A stretch of 64,000 nt of DNA from Anisakis pegreffii. Taxonomy: Eukaryota > Nematoda > Chromadorea > Rhabditida > Anisakidae. Under the pieces are notes generated by a model. The model was given only the letters and a program-made list of their open reading frames with translations, had not been told where the DNA came from and searched no databases. Shown here piece after piece: positions 13,699 to 25,558 of the stretch; position 1 is the first letter of the stretch, and each line of letters begins with the position of its first letter. The position numbers and the translations under genes are program-made. The stretch is from the NCBI GenBank assembly GCA_035041965.1, contig JAPYMA010001677.1, positions 1 to 64,000 on the forward strand, given 5' to 3'.

Positions 13699-13771
13699 TG
13701 ATCTCGGGCGGGCTCGAACCGCCGGCCTTCTGTGTGTTAGACAGATGTGATAACCACTACACCACGAGATC
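13699..13771 (-). tRNA. tRNA-Val (anticodon AAC)
   Basis: The minus strand folds as a complete 73-nt cloverleaf. The acceptor stem GATCTCG pairs perfectly with CGAGATC, followed by discriminator A. The D arm reads GTGTAGTGGTTATCAC. The anticodon stem TCTGT/ACAGA encloses loop CTAACAC, giving anticodon AAC. The T arm is GGCGG-TTCGAGC-CCGCC. The A-box region and the B box GGTTCGAGCCC fit RNA polymerase III promoters. A CTTTTTTC run just downstream, near 13690, is a fitting terminator. There is no intron and no mismatch in the acceptor or T stems. Confidence 0.97.
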
Positions 13772-15243
13772 AGACACAAAACATTTAATGGAATGCAATA
13801 TAAAATGCCAGTTTTACTTAAATTTCCTTGGTAATGGATAATTTGAAGGAAGTGAACAGATTTTCGAAAACATCGCTTAATAGTGAACATTCTGATGAAA
13901 ACATTGAATCATAGCCGTGCCTAGCATTTCAATGCTAATGTTGATGATATTCGAACAATGCAACGAAAAATGAATCAGGTCCAGCCCAACAGTGAATTCA
14001 TAGTCAGAGCCTTCAAAGCAGGACTGTTTTTCGATGCTGGTACATAATACCGAACACATTTTTAGATGTCCGAATGATAGCATCCGGCGGAACTGTTGCT
14101 TAGAGTTCCGCGCAATTTTACATCACATCATTGGCCGACATATACGGCTCGTTTTAATTGTGATGACCATTTGCAAAACGATAGACTAGCTGAAGACACT
14201 CCTGACATGGCGATATTTTCCAATGCTAGCATATAATCTCCGTTTTGAACAACTACGCATGAAATTTCTCTTAAGACTGAATGAAATCCCACTGTATTGA
14301 AAAATAATACATTTCTTGTAATTAATAAATGAATGCACTTGTCTCACAATTATCAATAGTGCACAAAGCAGGGATTATCTACTAAACATTGCACCAAAAC
14401 GAGAATTTAATTTCATTGCACCTGATCAAAACGGGTGAAGATTTGATTACTGACTTTTGAACACTAATCCAGAGATTTGTGTTCTTAGAAATCCAGGGAT
14501 TCTATTTCTGGATTTTGTAACACACGGCACTTCGTATAAGTTCGCTAATAATATACTAATTATGCATTAATCGTTCCTAGTTTTACCATAATTAGTAGCC
14601 TGTCACTGTCTGTCATTCATTCAGGCGTCAATAGAATGAAAAAAAATCACTAAGCAATAGCGTCGTTCGTTTCTCAGAATGCAGTGAAAAATATTTAATA
14701 ATTTTTGTTGTTCTCCGAAACTTTGTCATGACTTTTGCTTCGTCATTTGTGATCATCGTTGTTTTGTTCTACGTTTACAATCATTTTTTTAAGTCCTGCC
14801 ATTGAGAAACGATCTCAGTATTTGATTCCTGAAGGATCATGTTGTGATAAACCGGTGATCTTTTGTTTATTGTTTACGGTTTCTTGTATGTCTCTATATA
14901 GTGCTTTGCATATCGTATGTTCTCTGGCCACCATTGGCAATTCGTAACCATTGTTCCGTAATCAGCTAATCTCAATGACTATATAAGTAGCTCAGTGTAG
15001 TTATATCAGTTCCTCCGTATCAGTCAGTTAATGTGTTGCTCGTATATCCAGTGTTGTTGTTGTTTATGAGCCATCATCGGCATCTTTCGTCACTCAACCA
15101 TCTTCACTGTGTTGAACCGTTATTATCGTCTTCATTTATTTGTGTGGATAAACTAAATTATTAATCGTCGCCTTCGCACTAACAACACAGTCACAAGCAG
15201 TACCGATCAAAATCACAAACAATTCCGATTCTGGAATTGAACA
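13772..15243. other. Gap upstream of a possible small gene
   Basis: No gene was recognised from 13772 to 14970. Near 14978-14987 the sequence ACTATATAAGTA is a good TATA box, followed about 25-30 bp later by pyrimidine-rich initiator-like sequence (ATCAGTTCCTCC). It could serve the small ORF beginning at 15244. Confidence 0.45.
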
Positions 15244-15520
15244 ATGATTCGGATTTTACCGACATCAGACGAGCCACAATATCGGTCGAATAAACTACCA
15301 CAGATCAAGCATTTGTCAGTGGATCAACGAAAATCTTTTGTTCCCCTTAATTTACTTCATCTAGGAAATCTTGCTCAGGTTTCTAACGAGTTCAGAATCT
15401 GAATAATCACACATGGATATCTAAAATAGTACAGCCTCTCAGGTTCGTGCCACGCATTTCGAGAGTTCACATTCAAACAATATACTCCCTAGTGTTTACC
15501 AGCTGTATCTGGTTGGTTAA
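15244..15520 (+). CDS. Possible small two-exon gene, unknown protein (70 residues)
   Basis: ATG at 15244 follows CAACA. Exon 15244-15378 encodes 45 codons ending NLLHLGNLAQ, followed by donor GTTTCT. A 64-bp intron ending CCTCTCAG leads to exon 15443-15520, which adds 25 codons ending YQLYLVG and TAA. Phase is kept. A TATA-like box near 14980 gives some promoter support. The product is hydrophilic with no signal peptide, membrane segment or known motif. The weak donor and short length mean it could be chance. Confidence 0.3.
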
Positions 15521-17631
15521 CCATGCGATTTCACTGACTCAACTGCAAACCATGGAAACCAACTTCATGAAGTCATTAAAAGTCATGCAATCCTTAAAAT
15601 ATTCTTCGTGCCGACAAACTTCTAATGATTAATTATCATTAAGATATGCCTTATAGTTCGTAGGGAGCTTCGCTTTTCTAAACGAAGATTTTCCTCGTCT
15701 TAGCTCTTGGGAACTCTTATCGTCTGAAGTTTGAGACTCGATTATTCGATTACATGCGAGGTCCTCCTGATGAAATAGCTAAAAGCGAATCGCTTGAACG
15801 ATAACATCACGTATGATTGATCGCCTAAAGCAGTTCTGTAATTAAACGACTGACGTCCTGTTAAACTGACTCGGTAATTACATGAATTTTAAGCTTGAGT
15901 TGTTAGTTGCATGAGATGAATGTGATATTTCTCGTTTAATGTCAACTTAATCGCCATTAAAATTTTTCCTCATCAAACTCCTTTAGTATTATTACCAATA
16001 ATCCGACTGATTCCGCGCTGAATTGTTTATGAGGTATTAAAAACGAAACCATTCCATGGAGTGATTCCGCATCGACGACTCTCAGTGTGGTTTTAGAAAG
16101 ACCACACTGAGGAATCATTTATACCATTTTAATATCATCATTCAAGGAGACGACGATTTGTGATTCCTACAGAGAATTTATGATCGCATTCGCACAAAGT
16201 GGCATTTTAAAGGACAAAATGGAATTAGGAAAATGGATGATTCTATTGAATGTATTTATTACCCGCTATTATAATTAAAGTCCATGATTTGATTACGATT
16301 ACCGACAGCATTTAACAGCTATAATTATGCACATCATCAAATAGTTGACGCAGGACGCTTCATAATGACATAAATTACAATCTTGAATTACACATTGACA
16401 TTGTGCACTTGACATTCTCCGAATTGAATTACAATCTTATCGTTTTCAGCTCAATCATTCACACTTGGCATTTTGTTTGATTGCACACAGCACTATTCTT
16501 ACTATCGAATTTCATTTTTAGTTAGAAAGTAGAAATTGATATAATGAGCAGTACATTTTAATTACTCAGCTGCTAGCAAAAGCTGTCGTCAGCATCAGTC
16601 GCATGCTCGACACGTCTATTCTATGTATCTCTTAAAAGAGAGTTCATCTGAATCAGATTTGACGCTGAAAGTCTGCAAACGTGGATTGGTGGAAGTTATC
16701 GCCCGAATTATTACCGTTGACATTAGGTAGGCTGTGATATTATGGCACGAAAATGTGAACCAATTGATGTAATCTTGAACGGATTGTGATACTGTTGACC
16801 AACTGGAGCTTAGATAACCTTATCACCATTTGGAGAATAGAAGCTGAAGGCCGTGGCTCCTGGAGGAAAGTAAAAACATAGATGAATGCAAAAAAATAAC
16901 GTCTGAGATTTTTATCATAATTTAGATCAGTATCCCACAAGTGCAGGTTGCAATTCCTTCCCTCCAATAATCCGATTCAAATGGTTGTGATCTCCTCGCC
17001 GCTCTAACAATTTGTCACATCTTATTTGCCAGCCATTTGATTTCACAAATGATCAGTCGTGCACCAGTAATATACAAGTGTCAGCATGCAAAAGCAATAG
17101 GAACGGTCTGAATTACAGTCAAAATTCCATTATAAAGATTTTGAGTAGATCTGAAAGGCAGTTATTGCTAGATTCTTTGATAATATGGCCATTGCTAATT
17201 GAATGCGATTTGTTTCGATTTTCATCAGTCGCAGAACTCTGCCTTCAAGGAGCAGTTTTCTTTAACTTTCACATCGTTTAGCTTCAAAGTCAGAATATTG
17301 CCTTAGTCATGCTCTCCACTAAATCCACTCTTGCGCTTCGGCAAAAAAAATTAATATCCCAAAAAGTACTCACGGCGAACAACCTTCACGCTTCACTGAA
17401 ACTGATGATTTACTGGAAATTCACCTGTCAAACCCGTTTGAACTCTTAGGCAGTCTAGCTCTTGCGATTTTGTGTTTATTTTGTTTGATCATTAGATCGT
17501 AATCAGTTCGGGGCAAATTGCTTGAATAAGGAAGGTTTTAGTTAATTAGCGTCTGAATCATTTCCGGTGATAACAGATAATCAGATAATAGATACAAGCC
17601 GGATCATAGCCTGGCGCAGGCTCGCAACATT
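15521..17631. other. Gap with one short hairpin
   Basis: No gene was recognised. The only clear structure is the inverted repeat at 16081-16111. ORFs of up to 89 codons at 16740-17281 on either strand show no family signal. Confidence 0.5.
16081..16111. repeat. Perfect 11-bp stem hairpin
   Basis: CTCAGTGTGGT at 16081-16091 is the exact reverse complement of ACCACACTGAG at 16101-16111, with a 9-nt loop. A nearby GATTCC upstream and GGAATC directly downstream could extend the stem. It lies in intergenic DNA and its role is unknown. Confidence 0.7.
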
Positions 17632-17731
17632 AATGATATTGTTGCACCACTCAGTTTCGAGCGAAACTTTCCTCCGCAAACGGCAATTGAACCAGCGACG
17701 TACCAATTACCGGTTGGGGCTCTACCTCTGA
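17632..17731 (-). mobile_element. tRNA-derived SINE-like element, left (inverted) copy
   Basis: Read on the minus strand, this runs from AGAGGTAGAGCCCC through GGTTCAATTGCC to TTTCGCTCGAAACTGAGTGGTGC. GGTTCAATTGC (17682-17692 in plus coordinates) fits the RNA polymerase III B box, and the remnant GAGGTAGAGCC fits the end of an A box. It is the mirror partner of the copy at 17769-17872, separated by about 40 bp. The copies differ at scattered positions, so they are old rather than an artefact. Confidence 0.65.
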
Positions 17732-17768
17732 ATACAACCACTCGGTGGAGACTGAACGGTCTCTGCAG

Positions 17769-17872
17769 TAGCTCAGTGGTAGAGCCCCAGCTGGTAATTG
17801 CTACGTTGCGGGTTTGATTTTTCCTGTTCGCGGAGGACAGTTTTGCTCGAAACCGAGTGGTGTACCAGTATA
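17769..17872 (+). mobile_element. tRNA-derived SINE-like element, right copy
   Basis: TAGCTCAGTGG at 17769-17779 is a perfect A box. About 41 bp downstream, GGGTTTGATTT sits at the B-box position, now decayed. The spacing is that of a tRNA gene, but no cloverleaf can be folded, so this is a tRNA-related sequence, not a tRNA. The shared tail TTCGCGGAGGACAGTTTTGC continues to CTCGAAACCGAGTGGTG. Confidence 0.65.
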
Positions 17873-19212
17873 ATTTCCGATGGTTCATGGCATTTAATGC
17901 AATCATGTCAATTTGCGCGAACGGTGGAAATTTCTACATTCTACGTCTGAATATATCTATTCATATACAAAATGCACCTGAATGCGTCAAACCAACTCGT
18001 GCATCTAATTCGAGTAAATGCCACTTCACTTATCACGAGTCATTGCATCTCATGATGAACTGAACATTTTTTCGTATTCGGCTTAATTTCGTATCACCAT
18101 TATTACCGCACTGTGAGCCGTTGAATTGGATGCAGCATCATAAATATTTTTCGTTTACATTTTTTGCTGCATTTCGATGGAAAAATGATCACTGAAAAGC
18201 TCGATTAAAGGCTGACCAAGAGAGCACTTTAGACAACGGATTCAATCGTGCGTCGGTGCATTACCTCTCGGTATCGTTCATCTAAAATGCAATCAAACGC
18301 TATTCATCCTTACAATTAGTTAGTTGAAGCATGCGAAGTCTGTTGTGTTCAAATGTTGGTTTCTCGATTCGCATCATCGGTTCCCGAATTCAATTCTGCA
18401 AGCGATAGAACGCAGAGTTGAAGTTCGAATCGTTATATATTTGCTTCAACTATCAACTATTATGAAAGTGCATTCTCAAGTATCAGTTAGTTTCTTCAGT
18501 TAGTTGGTTGCTATGTACGTGCATGTTTCGACAGGCGTGGCGCAAAAGCGTAGTTGAAATTTCTAAAAATTAACGTATTTTCAGGTGTTCAAAGCAAACA
18601 TAGAAGCGCGAGTAAGAAAGGAGTATTTTAAGATATAAGTGGTATTTCACCATTCAGCGATATTTTTGCAATCAATTCACTGGCAAAATTGCGCATCAAA
18701 ATGCTCGTCTTTCCCGGGTGAGTTCGAATTGCAAAGTAATGAGTCGGTACAAGTCGGAAAGTTTTCCGCTCACCTGAGACAAATAATTGTCAAACAGTGA
18801 TCTGAGAACAACGGCAATTTGTTGTGTCTATTTGTGGATCGTGATGAGTGTTGACGAACAACAAGTGTCACTTATGAAAATAGCTTATTGTTTCGTTAAA
18901 TGCTGCGATATTGCAATGATTACCATGATTATGGTAACGCAAAATCGAATTGCTCGAAGAAAATGAACTTCGGCATGATCACAATTTTGCTCTCATCATC
19001 TCTGCGCTATAACGGTAGTAGATTCGTTTCCATCGGAGAATCGATTACTGAGTATCTCAGAAAACTTACATCAGTCTTCATGTACTTCATGAAAGATTCT
19101 TTACACTGGCTTTGTCATTGTCCATTGCATTAAATCATCTCGTAGCAATTGTGCAGCATTTTCTAGGTTGGATCAACAAAATTTAGCGCATATCAAGGAG
19201 ATATGTGCAATC
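17873..19212. other. Gap upstream of SRT receptor
   Basis: No gene was recognised. Just before the receptor start, TTCTAG near 19167 could be a splice or trans-splice acceptor. Confidence 0.5.
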
Positions 19213-22200
19213 ATGGCGACAGAACTCGGTGAACCGGATGTGGCGATCGGGATTACATACATATCGATTGGACTCCTTTATGTGGTGAGCGGATGATTCC
19301 TCAATAGTGACAGTAACAGTAACAGTGTCTATTCTCAATAATAACAGATCCTCTCGAGGCCACCTCTAATGCGTTGAAGTTCCACTATGATCGGAATTTG
19401 CTCTCCTCTAGAGAGCGTTAATCTATAGAAATTTCGATAAACATTTGTATATGACAAAAAATTGAGTCTCGAAACAGTCCTTTTCCGTGGTTCATGGTAC
19501 ACGAAATGTCAGAAAACACATAGCGATTTCACATGTTAATGCACCACTGCTGGAATCACGAGAAATTTCGAGAGCGCAATATCGTGTGTGTGTGTGGCTA
19601 TCATTTATTGACCTTATTATCGTTCAGTTTGTTTGAAGACCTTTTATGCACATCTATTTGAATTGTCAGAACGAACAAACAAAATGAAGGCACTCTTGAT
19701 GTTGTGAGCAATTTTCCGTTCAAAAACCAGAAAACTTACAAAGTGAATGATGAATGAGATCTATGTACAATAGTGCCTACCAAGTGATCGAGCCATCGAT
19801 CTACTGTTAGATCCTCTCGGATCGATATGATTTGCGGAACAGCAAGCCTCGGAATGAACCTCATTTTCGAGTGATGCTATAGAACGACGCTCCTTTTTCC
19901 AGAGTTTCAAAATCAACAGATCCAGTTCAGTTTGAATAACAGTCACGTAAGGAATTCATAGTATATCATCGGATTTTCATTCAATAGACACTAGCGATTT
20001 TGTGCGCTTAGTGATTCGTTCTGGGCAAAGCAAATCATTTGTGTTGAATCTCGATCATCCGTCGGCTTAATCTCCAAGTTTTGGACTGTGCTTTGATGAG
20101 CCACTGATCTTATCTGTTTATAGATCCTGTACGTGCCATGCATGTTTGGTATTTTGCATCCGTCTAATTTCAAACATTCATGTTATAAAATAATGGCTGT
20201 GATGGGCGTAATAGATTTATTGACACTCACTATCGGTATCATATCGGGTTACTTCTCGTTGGTTGGTGGATCTGTCTGTAATTCGACGACATTTATGATT
20301 ATTTGTGGCAATTGTGTTTTGGGTGAGGAATATGCATACTTTCGTGAAATTATATTGCGTCACAGTCACTGAGTTGAAGTTTAGCTGTTCAGTTATAAAC
20401 AAAATACTTTTACATAAAGCGCTTGTAAACTAAAATCGAATTATTTCAATGCCGATTGTTGTGTTCACTTACGGCAGCGTAACAAAATAATGATCAGCCT
20501 GAAAAGGATGAAAACTCTTAACTGATTTTCACACTTCACATCGAATCTACCATCAGTGGTCGTATCCGGCAATCTTTTCAATTCAGGTTTCTGGTCAACA
20601 TATTGTGGTGTTTCCATCTATCTTGGTATTAATCGTTGCGGTGACGTGTATGGATCGCCGCTCATGGACGTATGCTGTTGAGAGGAGTTTTCTAGTTTTG
20701 GTGGTTTTGAAAATGGATTTGTCATTTTCAGCACAATACGAATGTTGAAAATGAGAGCATCAAATTTAGGGAAATATTCCTCAACTTATCAAGTCCTACC
20801 ACTTCCACATGATTATATGATCTAAGTCGGTAAAATTCCCATTGATTTTCTTAGCATTAACTGAACACACCGTATCGAATCATTGCAAACGCATGCATCA
20901 CATTGATCGTACTATCTTCTGTTATTATTTTCAGGTGCTATTCAAAGGATATCGAACGTGGTTATTTATGCTGATTCCATTATCATTAGGCTTATCAGTT
21001 ACGTTATTTGGTCCAACAATGTATTACAATGGTAATCGTGGTACATGGTTTTTCGATGTTGATATCAATGACTCTCATGTTGGTTCACTTACGAACGAAG
21101 CTATTTTCTCCTTCGCAATTCATTTTTTTCACATGTTTTAAAAGGATGATTCGTTTCAAACAAAAAAAAAGAAAACATTTCTGTGCTAAAAGAGTGGTGG
21201 TCTGCAGAAGTTTCATTCACGAGAAACCTTTACTGGTATGAATTAAAATGAACTAATTCAATTGAAATTAATTGGTTAGGGAACTTTTAAATGAATGAAA
21301 CTTCAGGCCGCATTACTAACGCAGATTAAATGTTGCATACGTTTGAAAGCATTCTTAATCCTGCATGAATTAGTTCATTAATTCTGATGTACGCCAAAAC
21401 GAGCGATTTCTTCCTCCCATTATTGATCAGTATTTGTGATTCTTTGAGCATTTGCAAATAGGGAATTGTCACTTGGTGGCTAAACCATACTCGAGGGAAT
21501 AATGAAATGAAGTGATTGAACAAACAATTAAAACACTTAATGGTTATTTTATGATAATTGCAACAGAGGTACGTGTCTTGTGTGAACAGAAACTGAGATA
21601 CCTATTTTATAACGTTGCTGCGCCTGTAACCATTGGCGGTGATACGCTATAATTGCATGGGTGATTTTCAGACAGGTAATACACTTCATTTGTTGATTAA
21701 CACTTTATCAACACTGGTGATTCTATCGCAGTACGCAGCAATATCGATCCGACTGTGGAAGATGGCATATTCGATCAAAACTCCCAGGAAGTTATCGCCA
21801 GCTGCAAGAAATGTACTTCACATTTCCTTATTCATTCCTACTCCTGCCTTAAAGTGACCATCTTTGAGTGTTGAGTGAAAAAAATGCTTGGGCTCCTTCA
21901 AACAATTCAAGAAATCTCCTACTTTCTCAGATTATTCGTTTAACGTTTGAAGGTTCTGCTGCAAACATTTCTTGTATCAGTACCATTGCTGGTCGCATCA
22001 ACACTGTTTATCATGATTCAGTTCATCGCATTTCCCCGTGCTCTTACTATCGCACTCGAAATAATCTGGCAATCATGCCATGGTGAGTCAATCATTTTAT
22101 TTCACAATGATCATTTCGTGACTGCTTGAAGTTGAAAAGCTTATTGAGACTTGCACTATTCAACTTGAATTACTTTCTCGGAATAGATCAACTTCAATGA

Positions 22201-22405
22201 GACTTTGAAATTGTGCATTCAGTTGTGGTCATGTGAAAGCTTTCAGTAGTCGGTTTCAGGGGGGATGGCTGTCATACGTCTTGTATTCAATAGTACGATG
22301 CGTATGAAAGTGGTCGAGTTCATTTCTGATCAAGGGCGAAGAGGTGCATTAATATTTTCAATTCTTGAATGTTTTCTGCAAAATACAACCAAACAACACG
22401 AGTAA
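19213..22405 (+). CDS. SRT-class serpentine chemoreceptor (7TM GPCR)
   Basis: Seven exons join in consistent phase: 19213-19284, 20124-20322, 20587-20669, 20935-21078, 21672-21812, 21953-22082 and 22260-22405. They give 304 residues ending in TAA. The family pattern runs the whole length. TM1 is followed by ILYVPCM and then HSCYKIMAVMGVIDLL (TM2). TM3 carries YLGINRC. LFKGYRTWLFMLIP opens TM4, with the extracellular TWFFDVD after it. NTLHLLINTLSTL (TM5), a basic loop, LLQTFLVSVPLL (TM6) and IIWQSCHGGMAVIRLVFNSTMR (TM7 and the start of the tail) complete it. These are hallmarks of nematode SRT receptors, which act mainly in sensory neurons to detect small molecules. Exon 6 uses an unusual TTTGAAG acceptor because the frame before it has a stop. 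No disabling break is seen. Confidence 0.87.
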
Positions 22406-25400
22406 TTAGAGCGAATACAAAGGCGAAATATTTACATGGAAATCATCCGGCATCATCTTAATTGTTAGCTGCAGTCTACTGGAAACTTTCAGTTGCATTC
22501 ACAAAAATTGAAGCCCTTGCTCGGATATTTGCGAGAAAACTTTTTAGCTGGTCATTTTCGCCACACATGTTTTTTTCTTGAATCATCGACATAACTGCTT
22601 TTAACATGCAACTGGCTGAAATAAAATATTGAAAGAAACTTCCATGTGGTAATCGAGAGTTTAGCAGTATCAGTTCTAGTGGAATCTCAATGGAATACAC
22701 CATCTAAGCGCTGAATTCATTATTACTGCATGTTGTTCCGGTTAAAAAAACTAGACTCTCACGTTCAACCATTTGTTTCACTTCGATATGGAGAATTTCT
22801 GAACTGATTTTCTTCTCATTTCATTCCACTCAATTTAGGAGAAATACTCAAACACAGAATTTCGAAGCCAGACCGGCATATAATTACCAAAAAAATGCCG
22901 TCTATTCGTTACCCTTTGTTCTAACGAGGACCACCGTTATGAATGGATTGAGTAATGTGATTTGAAATTGCGACTGAAGAGCTGATGACTAACTAGAATT
23001 CAATTAAGTAGATAATCACGCTGAATAATGTTCAGTGACGCAAGGATGGCGACGACTGACCATCATCAACCAACCGGAGCGAAGCTTATCGATCAAAGAG
23101 AGGTCAGAACATCGTTTGGCAACAACGAATGACATCAGAAGAGGGCCATGTAGAGTATTCGTTGTGCACACATAGCGAGACTGATGCTGCTCGTCAATGT
23201 GTCAACCACAAAAAAATCGTTCTGGCTAGATGAAAACTCCCAGAAGCAAAAAATTCTACCAAACACTTAGCTGAACGATACGTTTATTGGTCATTAGATC
23301 CAACCTAAGCACTTAACTGATTGCAAGTTGGCGTATATATCGCCAACGGCATCCAGAGCTCGCTCTTGAAATCTCAACCAATCAGATAAGGTCTAATGCG
23401 AGCTATTCAAAAATGTCTTGTCCAGTTTTGATGCGATAGCTTACGGTCGCAAATATATTCGTGAATAATTATCAGTTAGATATTGGATACATTGTGCAGG
23501 TTCGTGAAGAACTGTTGTAGCGCCACATTTTTGAAAACAACTTCAATACGTTGTGTTCATCTTATTAATTACACTTTACTAATATAAAATTCAGTTATAC
23601 GATTTTTTCGATCAGTTAGCCGTATTGTACTTCACTCCGTCCGTATTCTCGTGAACACAATATCCATGTAATTAGGCTCTGAGTATGTATCTTCATAAAC
23701 ATATCCGTGCAAAAACATGCATGTAATTACAATATTCATGTAATCACGCCATGTGTTTCTTTTTGTTCATAAAGAATTAGAACGCATTCATTTGAGTGCT
23801 GAGTCTATTCTCTTAAAGCGTTGAATATAGGGAAATGAATCGGAAAAATGCAAACGCAGAATGTTTCACGTGAAAGAAATGGTATTTTCTTAAATTATAT
23901 CTTCACGCATACAATCATCGGCTAAAATACATAGCCACAATAATGCCACAATTATCTACGCTTCATTGTTTCACTGCCTTACAATGAAGCATTCTTTACG
24001 CTGGGGAGATTGACTCATAAGTTCAGTCTCGCTGATATCATCGTAACTAAGAAAAGCGATGTGTTTGACTTGTCCATATGAAAAGGTGTTTCATTTGAGA
24101 CGACAGTGAAACTGTAGAATTTTAATGAATCATTAAAACGCTAAAAACTCATCAATCAGTTTAATTGTCATCATATGATAGTCATTATCATTATCACTAG
24201 TCATGCATTAGATATCATCATCGGAAGACACTAGTGATGCTTTATCGAACGTAACAGTTCAATGGAGTGTGAAATTGTGATCAAATCTCCTCGTGGAAAC
24301 GTTTCGATCGTTTTGTGCACATGTCATGCTACCCGTAAATCAGAGTTTTCGTTCTGAAAGCTCTCTGGCATCGTTTCTGTCGATGAAAAGGTGATTTAAT
24401 AAACCAGAACTGTGAACAGAGCAAAAAATTCAGTTTAAAAAGAAATGTTGCAACCGGAATTATTGAGCGCCACAATGTGTTAAGACACGTATGGTATGAG
24501 TTATATTGACGTTTCGTAAATATCACGAATATCACAAAGAACACCTTCAATTTTACATGTGGTCTTGGATTATCATTAGTTGGCTGTTGGCTTGAAAGTT
24601 GAATGCATTGACACTGATCATTTGAACGTTAGGGCATCAATCAGAGATGGACTTATTTGTTTGCTTGTGGATGTGGACTAGTTTGAGTGCAGTCATAGTT
24701 CAACAGATTCCTTTGATGAACACACTTCACGTGACACACGGCTTTGAAATTTGCTATTCTGATTGTTTTCATTTCCTTTATTGTTTAGTCTTAATTGTAA
24801 ATCCCTCGTTTATGTCGCGCAGTAAATGTATATGTAACACATTTGATTTCATTGTTTACTAATTCTTGTCGGAAATTCAATTAACGGTCATTTCAATCTT
24901 TCATAATGTTGACATTGTTGATCTTATTTATCAGTGTTCTTTTCGCTCCATCAGCTGTTGTTTTATGTATTTGTTCCACTCGACCGATTTCTAATTTTAC
25001 CGTATTCGCTTTCCTATAATTTAGTTCTTCTGTCGACAGGTGTGTTATGGTGTTCCTCTGATCACTTCTCACTTCGTTCCGACATCGTTCGCAAACGAAC
25101 CATCGAATCAGTGAACCTCAAGGCACGAACACTGAAACGACTACGTTGAATTTTCCGTCGTTTCTCTAACAATAGCTTAAATGATAGCTTAAATAGCTTA
25201 GATAGCTTAAAGATAGCTTAAATGTATAACGAACGCATCATTTGTGCACTCAACGATAATTGGTTCAATTCTGATTGAGTGGTGTGAATGAACGATCCGA
25301 AGAGGTAATTTCATATGGATGGGAAATGTTGCTAAATGAATGAGTGATTGCGATCCGTTGAAATTGAGCAAACTAAAAGAATAAGATGGGCATGAACATA

Positions 25401-25558
25401 GAAATATGATCAACGATTTTATTGAAATTAAAAGAGTGAAGGCTCGAGAATCTAAATTCGGACTCATGAAAGCACTGAAAGGATGGATGAAAGGATGAAT
25501 CCTCAGATGCGCTTTGGTTCAATGCACACTACATTAAAAACGAGAAAGAAAGCATTCT
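22406..25558. other. Gap between SRT and opsin-like genes
   Basis: No gene was recognised in 3.1 kb. A short tandem run of ATAGCTTAA-type units occurs at about 25171-25222. The ORF ending at 25149 has a basic tail (RKRTIESVNLKARTLKRLR) but no supported start or family. Confidence 0.5.
25171..25222. repeat. Short tandem repeat, ATAGCTTAA-type unit
   Basis: About five imperfect copies of a 9-14 bp unit built on TAGCTTAAA/TAGCTTAGA lie in a row. It is AT-rich simple sequence in an intergenic region. Confidence 0.75.

Noticed and set aside
16740..16967. Minus-strand open frame near 16800 (FSFYSPNGDKVI and following)
   Set aside because: It looked protein-like in one frame, but an internal stop, no exon boundaries and no recognised family leave it unsupported.
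17769..17872. Functional tRNA gene
   Set aside because: The A box is perfect, but no acceptor or anticodon stem folds and the B box is damaged, so it is a tRNA-derived repeat.
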